A stretch of 64,000 nucleotides of DNA from Haloprofundus salilacus (GTDB taxonomy: Archaea > Halobacteriota > Halobacteria > Halobacteriales > Haloferacaceae). Each line of letters starts with the position of its first letter. Within the stretch, counting starts at the first letter, position 1. The stretch is from assembly GCF_020150815.1 (NCBI RefSeq), contig NZ_CP083724.1:124001-188000 (forward strand), read 5' to 3'. Shown one piece after another: positions 1-7,558 of the stretch. Under the pieces are notes generated by a model. It searched no databases. It saw nothing but the letters and a program-made list of their open reading frames with translations, and was not told the DNA's origin. The translations under genes were made by a program, and so were the position numbers.

Positions 1-1213
1 GCAGTGCCTCCGCGGCCTGCCCGCGTTCAAGTTCGTACTCTACCCACTGGCCCATCAGGCGGTGGAACGTGCGTTCCTCGTCCGAGAACTCCCGGTCCCG
101 TGGCTCAGTCGAGACGAAGAAGAGCATCCGGTCGACATCGCCGTCGACTTCGACGTGGGTCCCAAGGTAGGCTCTCCCGCCGAACTCCTCGTAGGCTTTC
201 GTGTCTTCGAACCCGCTGTCTACGGGGTCTGAGTCGCCAGCCGTCCGCTCACCGCCAGCAATTACTCGACAGTAGGTCTCCGAAAGCTCGACTTTGGCTC
301 CCGGAACGAGGTGTTCATGGTCTCCGCTCATGACTTCCACCTCGAAGAGGTCGGTCGCCGGATCTACGCAGGCCATCCCGCCCAGTTCGAGGTCGAGCCG
401 TTCGTACCCGAGGTCGAACAGTGCCTGAAGTTTCTCCTCGAACGTCTGGTCGGAGCCGGCCACAATCTCGTACAACGTTCGCTGAGCCTGCTTGTGATCC
501 TGGAGTTCCGTCTTCGCCTCAGTCAGATTACGCAGCGTCTCCATCATCCGGTCGACTTTGTGGGCCGATTTCTCGGGACCGAAGAATTCCTCGGGCGGTG
601 TGTAGTAGACGTTGTGACTGACCCTGTTGCCGTGGATGATGTGGGGATGGGTGCTGATGACGTCGTGGATGACCCCCGGCGAGAATCGCGCGCAGTTGTA
701 CTGACAGAGCGCGATGCCGTCCACGTCATTGAAGAGGTAGTTGGCCTTGGCCTCGCACCTGATGAGATCCTCACCGTCGGGGTCTTCCTCCAAGACACTA
801 CTCATCTCGCCGGTCACCCGGAGCGCCTCGTACTCCTCGGTAGCCTCCTCGATGGCCTCGTCGAGGAACGCAATCGTATCGTCTGGGTCGAATGTCCCGT
901 TCCGGAGGTAGCTGTCCTGGGCGGTGTGGATGGAGAATGCGCCCGATTCGAGTGCGGCGTCGACATCAATGCCATCGGCCCGCATGGCCTCAAGGACCTC
1001 TTCTCTGGAGTTCTCATAGGTGATGTACAGGCACCGTTCGCCCCGTTCAAACCCCTGGCGCATGAACGGGATGGCGGCTGCAAACTGCTCCTCTTGGGTC
1101 TCGTAGAGGAGTGCGAAATGGTCGTTCGCGTGGGTATGATCGTCGAGGGGTTCGACCGGGCCGCGAAACTCCGAACTCTGACGCAGTGCTTCGAGTCCCC
1201 GCTCGATGTTCAC
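1..1213 (-). CDS. MEDS-domain sensor protein with GAF-like region, C-terminus cut by window edge
   Basis: This reading frame is open from a GTG at 1213 to the left edge (about 404 codons), so the C-terminus is missing. Near the N-terminus it reads HANDHFALLYET, then a segment containing GERCLYITYENSREE; this is the MEDS domain (DcmR-type sensory domain, RecA-like fold) found in many haloarchaeal signalling proteins. After about residue 195 comes a coiled segment (RMMETLRNLTEAKTELQDHK) and then a GAF-like region with LELGGMACVDPATD. In this family the MEDS domain precedes GAF, PAS or histidine-kinase domains, so this is probably a cytoplasmic sensor or regulator whose output domain lies outside the window. 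No ATG precedes the GTG before an in-frame TGA. A long antisense ORF covers the same bases but has no recognisable content. The ligand is unknown. Confidence 0.85.
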   Translation of the reverse strand, partial: MNIERGLEALRQSSEFRGPVEPLDDHTHANDHFALLYETQEEQFAAAIPFMRQGFERGERCLYITYENSREEVLEAMRADGIDVDAALESGAFSIHTAQDSYLRNGTFDPDDTIAFLDEAIEEATEEYEALRVTGEMSSVLEEDPDGEDLIRCEAKANYLFNDVDGIALCQYNCARFSPGVIHDVISTHPHIIHGNRVSHNVYYTPPEEFFGPEKSAHKVDRMMETLRNLTEAKTELQDHKQAQRTLYEIVAGSDQTFEEKLQALFDLGYERLDLELGGMACVDPATDLFEVEVMSGDHEHLVPGAKVELSETYCRVIAGGERTAGDSDPVDSGFEDTKAYEEFGGRAYLGTHVEVDGDVDRMLFFVSTEPRDREFSDEERTFHRLMGQWVEYELERGQAAEAL

Positions 1214-1400
1214 TTTCCCTTGGTCCCTCGGCTCGCTCCTTCGGCTCACTGCCACTCCTTACTCACGGGGAACGTTTAAGATTAGGCATCATCGTCACCG
1301 GGGGGTGATACGTCCTCATATTCCTCTCGTTTGAGTGAGCGATCGGTAGATATACACCCTATATGTAACACTGAGATCGGGGAGTCCACATGACCGAGAA

Positions 1401-1486
1401 GCGCTATCTATTCAGCAGCACCTCTACGAACTACCAAGGTTCAGTCAGAAACGCCGTGCGAGATACAGAGGGTGTATTCAGCACTG
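1401..1486. repeat. Dispersed palindromic MITE-like repeat, copy A1
   Basis: This 85-86 bp element is almost identical to 3631-3716, with three differences that I can see. It starts GCGCTATCTATTCAGCAG and ends with a sequence whose complement begins GTGCTGAATACACC, so the ends form imperfect inverted repeats. It contains no coding sequence and lies between genes. Confidence 0.8.
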
Positions 1487-1526
1487 GTTCAAACCACATA
1501 CTCCGATGAGTCTGGACTGTGTGAAT

Positions 1527-1694
1527 TCAGGACGTAGAGACGAAACGAATCGCAGAGTAGAGGGAAGCACCTCCACCAACGACGAGTAGGATTAGATGCC
1601 AGACCAGTCCCGGCGGAGACCAAGTTTGGTTAATCATCCCGAGAGCAACTAATATGACGAGAAGAGAGAGGAGGCGTTCTATATGTTCTGACAT
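1527..1694 (-). CDS. Small two-helix membrane protein, 55 aa
   Basis: This short frame runs from an ATG at 1694 to a TGA at 1527-1529. It begins MSEHIERLL and has two hydrophobic stretches: residues about 8-20 (LLSLLVILVALGM) and about 30-45 (LVWHLILLVVGGG). A Trp/Pro-rich turn (QTWSPPG) separates them and a short polar tail follows. The composition is that of a real membrane microprotein and not of random sequence. It stands alone between two palindromic repeats (1401 and 1798). I do not recognise a family and assign no function. It resembles the single-helix microprotein at 4849-4968 in size and setting, but I see no clear homology between them. Confidence 0.55.
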   Translation of the reverse strand: MSEHIERLLSLLVILVALGMINQTWSPPGLVWHLILLVVGGGASLYSAIRFVSTS

Positions 1695-1797
1695 ACTACG
1701 TCTTTAGATTCAATCGCAGTATAATTTTCGCATTTACCTGCTGAACAAAGCCAATTCAGTAGGATTTAACCAGAATCTCTAGCTCAATCCTTTGCAA

Positions 1798-1887
1798 CAC
1801 ACGCGCTCTCTATTCAGCAGCCGCTGAGTGAACCCCTCGACAGCTGTCAGTAATGACGTGCGAGATACAGAGAGTGTATTCAGTAAG
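1798..1887. repeat. Dispersed palindromic MITE-like repeat, copy B1
   Basis: This element of about 90 bp starts near ACGCGCTCTCTATTCAGCAG and ends GATACAGAGAGTGTATTCAG, which is an imperfect inverted repeat. Its interior (CCTCGACAGCTGTCAGTAA) matches the copy at 4694-4783 and differs from the A copies, so there are at least two subfamilies with shared ends. Confidence 0.75.
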
Positions 1888-1973
1888 GGTGCGAGAATTC
1901 TTTCGTGATAAACCTCGCTAGAACATATCGAAGTAGATGGTTTCAGAATATGCCGATACCTGTCCGTAGCGGC

Positions 1974-2273
1974 TCAACGGTCGTCACCGCGTTTGAGCAG
2001 TGGGCGGGCCTCATGGAACCGTAACCCTCGTATTACTGTCTCTTCGTGTCGATTAAACTCAATCACTCCGGTAGTCTGTAACTCAAGAAGGTGGACGTGG
2101 TGGAGTTCATAGACGAGGGTGACGTACTCCTCGCAGGAGAGGACTTCCTCATCCCAAATAATTGGTGTTGCATCGATTTTCTCTTCTGTTTCTAATGCAG
2201 TCACCACGCGCTGTTGTTGCTCTCGTAGCACAGTCAGGAAGTCCCCACGACTTGAATCCGCCTGCTTACTCAT
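1974..2273 (-). CDS. Small haloarchaeal DUF7344-like winged-helix protein
   Basis: This gene encodes 99 aa from the ATG at 2273, chosen because a GGAGGTGA ribosome-binding site lies a few bases upstream; a start 26 codons earlier would run through the upstream gene. The motif LVYELHHVHLLELQTTGVIEF resembles the helix-turn-helix core of haloarchaeal DUF7344 proteins (typically HVHLPKL..AGVIEYD), followed by a beta-wing. It probably acts as a small DNA-binding or protein-binding regulator in the cytoplasm. Its start overlaps the end of the zinc-ribbon gene by 8 bases, and the HalOD1 gene lies just before that, so the three appear co-transcribed and translationally coupled. The family assignment is from the motif only. 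Confidence 0.7.
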   Translation of the reverse strand: MSKQADSSRGDFLTVLREQQQRVVTALETEEKIDATPIIWDEEVLSCEEYVTLVYELHHVHLLELQTTGVIEFNRHEETVIRGLRFHEARPLLKRGDDR

Positions 2274-2418
2274 CTCCAGTCTCACCTCCGATCTGGAAAT
2301 TCTCGCATCCACACGTGGAGCACATATCCTGATACGGAATGACCTCAGCACCAGGCATTAGTTTCCGGCCTATCCGAGGCGTTCCACAATTAGCACACAC
2401 AATTTGATACGGAAGCAT
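2266..2418 (-). CDS. Zinc-ribbon microprotein, 50 aa
   Basis: This frame runs from an ATG at 2418 to a TAA at 2266-2268. It carries two cysteine knuckles, CANCG near residues 8-12 and CSTCGC near 33-38, which form a typical four-cysteine zinc ribbon. The acidic C-terminus ends GGETGDE. The stop overlaps the ATG of the next gene (1974-2273), whose ribosome-binding site lies inside this frame. It sits ten bases after the HalOD1 gene. In haloarchaea, small zinc-finger proteins of this size are common and are often needed for regulation, but I cannot name its partner. The clear pairing of cysteines and the gene overlap support a real gene. Confidence 0.75.
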   Translation of the reverse strand: MLPYQIVCANCGTPRIGRKLMPGAEVIPYQDMCSTCGCENFQIGGETGDE

Positions 2419-2427
2419 CGGTGCCGA

Positions 2428-2772
2428 TTACGTGTTCTCGGTGGGGGCAGCCTCGATGATTCCTTCACTCCGTACTGTGACGTCGACTTCCTCGTAACAG
2501 AACGAAATACAATCGCAGTCCCCAAGTCCGTTAGATAACTTCGCGGTCCGTTCGTCAAGCACGTCTGTCTCGATAATGGACTGGAGTGGAATCAACTCCA
2601 GTGGGTCCCTGTCAAGAGCGGTCGCAACAACTTCAACGACTGCTAAACTCGTCGAGTCACGAGTACTGTCGTACGTCGCCCGGAAACATTCTTCATCCAC
2701 ATCGAATTCGATAACACTCATCGACGGTGTGATTTCATCAGCCAGATTCTCTTGAGAGGGTTCCATCAACAT
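2428..2772 (-). CDS. HalOD1 output-domain protein
   Basis: This 114-aa protein matches the haloarchaeal HalOD1 output domain. A helical segment with VVATALDRDPLELIPLQSII is followed by the strand-rich part CISFCYEEVDVTVRSEGII. HalOD1 proteins are small stand-alone or response-regulator-linked modules thought to act in haloarchaeal signal transduction; their biochemical output is unknown. Two starts are possible, ATG 2772 and ATG 2766 (MLMEP or MEPSQ). It is the first gene of a three-gene unit with the zinc ribbon and the DUF7344-like protein. The next gene upstream (2844-3494) lies about 70 bases away on the same strand and may be read through. Confidence 0.8.
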   Translation of the reverse strand: MLMEPSQENLADEITPSMSVIEFDVDEECFRATYDSTRDSTSLAVVEVVATALDRDPLELIPLQSIIETDVLDERTAKLSNGLGDCDCISFCYEEVDVTVRSEGIIEAAPTENT

Positions 2773-2843
2773 AGCGGAGGCCTTCTATGGGGTTGAGAGT
2801 GGCTTTTGCTCGCGCAACACGCCTTTATACGATGTTTTCGTGT

Positions 2844-3494
2844 TTACTCGTCGGGAGTAACTAGGGTACTCGCTACGAGGCGTCGAATGCCGCGCTGTAA
2901 CCGCGATGAGACCGCCTGCCGGGTGATCTTGAGTTCGTCTGCGAGATCACCTTGAGTTGCGTCTCGCGGTGAGTCAAAGTATCCACGGGAATACGCCAGT
3001 ACCAACGCTTTTCGTTGCCCATCTGTCAGATTGTACTCTCGATCAGACTTGAGCGACGAAATAGCGTGCAGCTCAGTGAGCTCAACCGGGATGTTGTGCT
3101 CTTGGCAGTACGTCTGGAAATCTGAGAGGGCCTGTTGCTCGCTTGCACGGACCTCAAACGTCCATTGCTTGTTATTTCCGATTCCAGAAAGGAGCGTAAT
3201 ATCGGTATTGACGATAGCCGTCAGAATACTCTCATAGTCGAGATTCCAGTCAATACGCACGAACATTTGTTTCTCCAATTGATCGATTACTTTGACCTGA
3301 TTGATCCCGAGATCAGCACTCAAATCTGTGGTGAGTTTAGCCGTGTCGTCGGCAGAAATCCAGAAATAGGGGACAACAGCCTCACCCGTTGGCACAACCC
3401 GGTCTAACTCGATAGACACGTCGGTTAATTGCTCAAAAACAGCACTCAACGGGAAATCCGCTTGCTCGATAGTGAATGAGGCCTCAATAGCCAT
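2844..3494 (-). CDS. HTH_10 family transcriptional regulator (bacterio-opsin activator type)
   Basis: The last 60 residues of this 216-aa protein form the HTH_10 domain (PF04967). They contain YNLTDGQRKALVLAYSRGYF, then PRDATQGDLADELKITRQAV and a C-terminal RLQRGIRRLVASTLV. The first 150 residues are the sensor half usual in this family, with a strand-rich region ending near the segment QALSDFQTYCQEHNIPVEL. Such proteins are cytoplasmic DNA-binding regulators. The start ATG at 3494 lies directly behind a short AT-rich leader. A second member of the family is at 28469-29125. The target is unknown; the HalOD1 operon immediately downstream is the nearest candidate. Confidence 0.88.
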   Translation of the reverse strand: MAIEASFTIEQADFPLSAVFEQLTDVSIELDRVVPTGEAVVPYFWISADDTAKLTTDLSADLGINQVKVIDQLEKQMFVRIDWNLDYESILTAIVNTDITLLSGIGNNKQWTFEVRASEQQALSDFQTYCQEHNIPVELTELHAISSLKSDREYNLTDGQRKALVLAYSRGYFDSPRDATQGDLADELKITRQAVSSRLQRGIRRLVASTLVTPDE

Positions 3495-3630
3495 ACCTAA
3501 TTACTAGCGATTCAGCCTTTTGGGTTAGTCGCTACTGATCCTCGGGGTACTTCCACCGTTTAGTAAACCAATGTCCTGTACGTCCCGATCACCGTCCTTC
3601 ATAGATTTCTTCTCACCTCATGCTAAATTT

Positions 3631-3716
3631 GCGCTATCTATTCAGCAGCACCTCTACGAACTACCAAGGTTCAGCCAGAAACGCCGTGCGAGATACAGAG
3701 GATGTGTTCAGCACTG
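3631..3716. repeat. Dispersed palindromic MITE-like repeat, copy A2
   Basis: This is a near-identical copy of 1401-1486 in the same orientation, placed between the HTH_10 gene and the lipoprotein gene. Three substitutions separate the copies. The high identity of a non-coding element suggests recent spread or gene conversion. Confidence 0.8.
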
Positions 3717-3836
3717 GAGCGCCGTTCACTTCACCCCGCTCGCGATAAGCCAACGATTCAAAAGCGCATACATTTGCAACATACCTCTCTGGTCGGCAGT
3801 CGGAATATACTTCATTTGTAGCAGATAGTATTTGGC

Positions 3837-4646
3837 ATGAAACGCCGCGCCCTCCTCTCTACACTCGGCGTCGGAGTATCAAGTCTCGCGGGCTGTACCG
3901 ACAGTATATACAGTGCAGATGGACCAACGACGAGTGGTCAGTCAAACCCCCCTCAGCAGTATCCCGACGGGGCAGGACCGGACTCCATCAACTTCTCGAC
4001 GCTTAGTTCGGACGATAATACGGTTTTGCACACGCCGAGGGATCACTGGGATTCGTACGCGATTATCTACAGTGAACCGCCCGGGCGTCGCCGTGTCGAA
4101 GGGAACTACTACATCAACTCATCCACCGGAGAAGTGATCTCCGACCTATGGTATGGCGCAAAGGACTATCGCAACGGCGATACGTACGCGTACGTCCAGC
4201 CTGCTAAACAAATTCCCGAACATCAGCCACGCGAGGAGTTGGAATCAGACCCACAGTTTACCTATGATAACGCCACCGACGCGTACTATCGGTATGACCG
4301 TCACTACGGACAGATAGCTCCCACGAATATTGGTCGGCACACGGATATCCTCGACTCCTACGACTGGGAGGCAACCGACACGACGACACACCACGGTGTC
4401 CCTGTCATCACGTACCAGCTATCTGATACAGAGCCTGACAACTCTCGTGTCGCGCCAGCCGTCACAGGTTCTCTCTCACTCGGCGTCGAAGATGGAATCA
4501 TCTACGCGTTCGACATCACACTTGATGCGGAGGGTGAGCCCCGCTATACCTACACCGTTCGTCCAGCAGCGTTCCCGGACCACGGTTGGGTCGAGACGGC
4601 CCGGACGGTCGCCGCTGCGAGTAAATCCGCCAATAGTAGTACGTAA
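3837..4646 (+). CDS. Tat-exported lipoprotein of unknown function
   Basis: This 269-aa protein starts MKRRALLSTLGVGVSSLAGC. The paired arginines point to Tat export, and LAGC is a lipobox with the lipid-modified cysteine at residue 20. The mature part is rich in Ser, Thr, Tyr and Asp and reads as a globular beta-rich domain (for example YYINSSTGEVISDLWYGAKD and VPVITYQLSDTEPD). No catalytic motif is apparent. Haloarchaea have many such lipoproteins anchored on the outer face of the membrane; the plain reading is a surface lipoprotein of unknown ligand. It is monocistronic and flanked by palindromic repeats on both sides. Confidence 0.8.
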   Translation: MKRRALLSTLGVGVSSLAGCTDSIYSADGPTTSGQSNPPQQYPDGAGPDSINFSTLSSDDNTVLHTPRDHWDSYAIIYSEPPGRRRVEGNYYINSSTGEVISDLWYGAKDYRNGDTYAYVQPAKQIPEHQPREELESDPQFTYDNATDAYYRYDRHYGQIAPTNIGRHTDILDSYDWEATDTTTHHGVPVITYQLSDTEPDNSRVAPAVTGSLSLGVEDGIIYAFDITLDAEGEPRYTYTVRPAAFPDHGWVETARTVAAASKSANSST

Positions 4647-4693
4647 TCCAGACGACGGCACGCGCACCTCTGTTTGGCAGAGAGTTAGTGACC

Positions 4694-4783
4694 GATACGC
4701 ACCCTGTATTCAGCAGGCAGTGAGCAAGCCTCTCGACAGCTGTCAGTAACGGAGTGCGAGATACAGAGGATGAGTCTAGCACG
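4694..4783. repeat. Dispersed palindromic MITE-like repeat, copy B2
   Basis: The left end is GATACGCACCCTGTATTCAG. The right end, read on the other strand, gives a degenerate form of the same sequence. The interior CTCGACAGCTGTCAGTAACG matches the copy at 1798. Confidence 0.75.
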
Positions 4784-4848
4784 GTGAGAGCCACCTATTC
4801 AAAAGTGTACAGCTGAATAATCCTCTAAACTCTCGCTTTTAACGCGAA

Positions 4849-4968
4849 TCAAGTGAAATAGAGCATCGCTACAAACGCGAGGAATATGAGAAGTATTACG
4901 ACTATGAGCCAGGGGCTATCCGAACCCTTACTCGACTCGTCGAGAGGAATGAGTGGTCCGCTATCCAT
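4849..4968 (-). CDS. Single-pass membrane microprotein, 39 aa
   Basis: This frame runs from an ATG at 4968 to a TGA at 4849-4851. It starts MDSGPLIPLDESSKG, continues with an acidic and serine-rich stretch, and then has one strongly hydrophobic segment, WLIVVILLIFLAFVAML (residues about 20-36), ending YFT. The layout is that of a small tail-anchored membrane protein: acidic halophilic N-terminus, one helix and a very short tail. It lies alone between two palindromic repeats (4694 and 5064). No family is recognised and no function can be given. The main support is the clean soluble-to-helix transition in such a short frame. Confidence 0.5.
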   Translation of the reverse strand: MDSGPLIPLDESSKGSDSPWLIVVILLIFLAFVAMLYFT

Positions 4969-5063
4969 GCGGAATAATATCAGAGAAGTCAATAATATGT
5001 TTCGGTGATTTCAGTTTGCTATGATCGGGAGAACGTTCTTTAGGAGGAGTACTCTCTACGGAA

Positions 5064-5148
5064 GATACGCGCCCTCTATTCAGCACAACCGCTGAAACCT
5101 ACCCATCTCTTGTCAGAAAGCGCGTGCTGAATAGAGAGGGTGTATTCA
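5064..5148. repeat. Dispersed palindromic MITE-like repeat, copy C1 (clearest inverted ends)
   Basis: The left end GATACGCGCCCTCTATTCAG and the complement of the right end (GAATACACCCTCTCTATTCAG) match over more than 20 positions with few mismatches. This copy shows best that the family consists of small inverted-repeat elements of about 85 bp. Confidence 0.8.
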
Positions 5149-5211
5149 TCGAATGGGAGGGAACACATATACTCTCATACACGAAATTAGGAAGTAAGAA
5201 ATGTGGTAACA

Positions 5212-6060
5212 ATGGGCAAACAGAACTCAGTTCTTCGAAGATGGGTGGGTACCTCTGCCCGTGACGGACAAGTCCTCCCGATTACTCAATGGGTCGCGCG
5301 CTTCATTATCCCGTTTCTAGCCGCGGCGTTTCTGGTCCTCTACGGACTGCCCGATCAGACCACTACATACTTCGCGTGGACCATCAGGCCCGAAATGACG
5401 CCAATCATCATGGGCGCAGGCTATGGGGCAGGTGTGTATTTCTTCTATCGAGTTTCCACCGTCGACAAGTGGCACACGGTCGCCCCGGTTTTCCTCGGGA
5501 TTGCTACCTTCACCTGGTTGATGGCTATCGCCACCGTGCTCCATTGGGAAAACTTCAACCACAGTCACTTCACGTTCGACCTCTGGGTCTTCCTCTACGC
5601 AGTCACCCCCGTCCTCATTCCAGCGATTTGGGCAATCAATCGACGGACCAATTCCGAGGAACTAACAGGAAGTAAGCCCCGTCTGCCACAAGCGGTGCGG
5701 GTGCTCGGTGGTGGTGTCGGAGTTCTCCTCACAGTCAGTGCTATCGGCCTGTTCGTCGCCCCGGAACTCATGATTGGTGGGTGGCCATGGACCGTCTCTC
5801 CTTTCACGGCGCGAATTTTGGCGGGATGGTTTGCGCTCTTTGGTGTCGTCAACGGTGTCGTCGTACTCGATCCACGCTGGAGCGCCGCACGAATACTGAT
5901 CCAAAGTCAAATACTTGGCTTCACGTTGGTGCTGATCGGTGTCGTCCGTGTCTGGGCTAACTTCGACCCGTCGAACGTGCTGACGTGGGGTGTCGTCGGA
6001 GGGATGGCGCTGTATTTGATCGCCATACTTCTCCTATATCTCGGGATGGAAACTCGCTGA
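5212..6060 (+). CDS. Integral membrane protein with about eight helices, function unknown
   Basis: This protein has about 282 aa from the ATG at 5212; a GTG nine bases earlier is also possible. After a hydrophilic N-terminus (MGKQNSVLRRWVG) there are about eight hydrophobic segments: FIIPFLAAAFLVLYGL, PIIMGAGYGAGVYFFY, APVFLGIATFTWLMAIATVL, LWVFLYAVTPVLIPAIWAI, VGVLLTVSAIGLFVA, ILAGWFALFGVVNGVVV, ILGFTLVLIGVVRVW and VVGGMALYLIAILLLYL. Charged residues between helices are few. It resembles haloarchaeal conserved membrane proteins of unknown function; I see no transporter or enzyme motif. It is monocistronic and follows a palindromic repeat whose right end is about 60 bp upstream. Confidence 0.8.
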   Translation: MGKQNSVLRRWVGTSARDGQVLPITQWVARFIIPFLAAAFLVLYGLPDQTTTYFAWTIRPEMTPIIMGAGYGAGVYFFYRVSTVDKWHTVAPVFLGIATFTWLMAIATVLHWENFNHSHFTFDLWVFLYAVTPVLIPAIWAINRRTNSEELTGSKPRLPQAVRVLGGGVGVLLTVSAIGLFVAPELMIGGWPWTVSPFTARILAGWFALFGVVNGVVVLDPRWSAARILIQSQILGFTLVLIGVVRVWANFDPSNVLTWGVVGGMALYLIAILLLYLGMETR

Positions 6061-6093
6061 ACGCCTCTCAGATGGCATCGTCTCGTGTTGATG

Positions 6094-6116
6094 GATACGC
6101 GCCCTCTATTCAGCAC
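6094..6116. repeat. Solo end of the palindromic repeat family
   Basis: GATACGCGCCCTCTATTCAG is repeated exactly as in the left end of the copy at 5064, but no matching right end follows within 100 bp. This is a half-element left by deletion or decay. Confidence 0.6.
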
Positions 6117-6460
6117 ACCCGCGTTAAATTATGCCTTCACTCAGTGCTGCCGTGTAGTTCGTGATTCACGGAATACTGGAATATGGACTGTAAGCCATCC
6201 CGAACTTCTTCTACCTCCGAGTAGCGCGTCCCACCACCCATACAAACAGGATTCACTTAACCAACGAGGCTTTGCTATTGGCGTCTGTGTTGGTTAATAC
6301 GGCAGTGGCCCATATTCAAACCCAAACGCCACCTCAAGACGTACCAGACGATATCGGTGAACTATCGCTAGTCTGTCTACTCGCGCTTTGGGGCAAGTGA
6401 TGCGAATCACTGGATTCAGGGCGTGTATTGAATTTGGTAGGTGTGGCACTAGTTCCGGTC
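6117..6460. other. Intergenic stretch without a supported gene
   Basis: These roughly 340 bases lie between the membrane protein and the next small membrane protein. I see no frame with protein-like composition. A 31-codon GTG frame near 6309 is too short and featureless to call. TTAACCAACGAGG and TTGGTTAATAC around 6257-6300 form a loose inverted repeat. Confidence 0.4.
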
Positions 6461-6844
6461 ATGCTACGTATCATCCTCACCATCGTCTGCCTCACAGAAC
6501 TCCTCACACCAAAAGGACTCATCAGTGCTGCAGAAAAACTTGCACTCGACAATTCAGGCGAATGCGAGTACAAATCTTGGGTCATCCCCGGCGCCCGGAT
6601 TGAGGGACTGCTCTTCTTATTCTTCATGTGGCGAAGCGACACCACATACGCCACATTCAAAGAATTCCTTGGCATCATCGGCCTCCTTGCGTTTCTCTTC
6701 CCACGGGCGTATGTCGACTATGGCTCTGAGTTAGCCTACGCAGATGCTTCCAACTGTGAATGGAAACCGTGGGTGTACGCAGGCACCCGACTCGTCGGCC
6801 TCCTCTATATCGGAATTGCACTCAGAGAACTACTCAGAGAGTGA
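6461..6844 (+). CDS. Small membrane protein with an internal duplication
   Basis: This 127-aa protein starts at the ATG at 6461 (MLRIILTIVCLTELL); an upstream TTG would add 11 residues. It is built of two related halves. The first half has AEKLALDNSGECEYKSWVIP followed by GARIEGLLFLFF. The second has SELAYADASNCEWKPWVYAG followed by TRLVGLLYIGIAL. Each half thus has a helix, a Cys-[EK]-[YW]-K-x-W-V motif, a Gly-Thr/Ala-Arg turn and a second helix, giving about four membrane segments overall. I do not recognise the family. The single cysteine kept in each half could pair or bind a metal, but this is only a guess. Confidence 0.65.
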   Translation: MLRIILTIVCLTELLTPKGLISAAEKLALDNSGECEYKSWVIPGARIEGLLFLFFMWRSDTTYATFKEFLGIIGLLAFLFPRAYVDYGSELAYADASNCEWKPWVYAGTRLVGLLYIGIALRELLRE

Positions 6845-6977
6845 CTTCAGAATTGTTGGCAGCAATCTCCATTATTATAACGCCGCTTGCTTTCAGGATA
6901 GCTCGCCTGACGCGCACCAGTGCTCCGTAGAAAATGAAGGGGCCTGCTTTTTGCTCGATGAATTAGTATGTGAATCT

Positions 6978-7547
6978 ATGGCACACATCCTCACTGTGTA
7001 CGCGACTGGTGAGGGACAGACCGCAAAAATAGCCGAGCGCATCGACGCTGAATTCAGAGACCGCGGCCACGAGACGACGACGGTGAACGTAAAGGAGATT
7101 GACGCAGATTTCAATATCGACGACTTTGACGCCGTACTGGTTGGAGCGTCGATCCACATGGGCAAACAGCAGAAGGCGGTCCGCAAATTCGCCAAAGCGA
7201 ACCGCGACGCGCTGGCGACAAAGCTGAACGGCTTCTTTCAAGTCTCGGGATCGTCCGGGGCGGGAACCGAGGAAGGCGCGGCGGAGGCAGCGCGATACGT
7301 CGACGAGTTCATCGAAGCCACAGATTGGCATCCAGATCGAATCGGTCTATTCGGCGGCGCACTACGGTTCTCAGAGTACGGCTTCCTGATGCGCGCACTC
7401 GTCAAATTCGTCGCCCGAACAGACTCATCGGGAACGAACCCCCTGGCCGACGTCGAGTACACAGACTGGGAGGAGGTCGAGATGTTCGCCGACGAGTTCG
7501 CGACGTTCGTCGAGCAACGGTTCGGTGAGACTGCCGAAGCAAGCTAA
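6978..7547 (+). CDS. Flavodoxin-domain protein (HemG-like protoporphyrinogen oxidase family)
   Basis: This 189-aa protein starts at the ATG at 6978 (MAHILTVYATGEGQTAKIAE). The frame extends upstream, but the flavodoxin fold begins here. YATGEGQTAKIAERI is the FMN phosphate-binding loop. DFDAVLVGASIHMGKQQKAV and FFQVSGSS match later FMN-contacting loops of the Flavodoxin_5 group, which includes HemG, the menaquinone-linked protoporphyrinogen IX dehydrogenase. The length (about 180 aa) fits HemG. In haloarchaea such proteins are annotated either as flavodoxin domain or HemG-like, and the substrate here is not proven. It is monocistronic and convergent with the small gene at 7559. Confidence 0.82.
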   Translation: MAHILTVYATGEGQTAKIAERIDAEFRDRGHETTTVNVKEIDADFNIDDFDAVLVGASIHMGKQQKAVRKFAKANRDALATKLNGFFQVSGSSGAGTEEGAAEAARYVDEFIEATDWHPDRIGLFGGALRFSEYGFLMRALVKFVARTDSSGTNPLADVEYTDWEEVEMFADEFATFVEQRFGETAEAS

Positions 7548-7558
7548 AAACGACCGTC

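Noticed and set aside
311..1279. 322-codon plus-strand ORF
   Set aside because: It is the antisense shadow of the MEDS/GAF gene, whose minus-strand frame has recognisable motifs and continues to the window edge.
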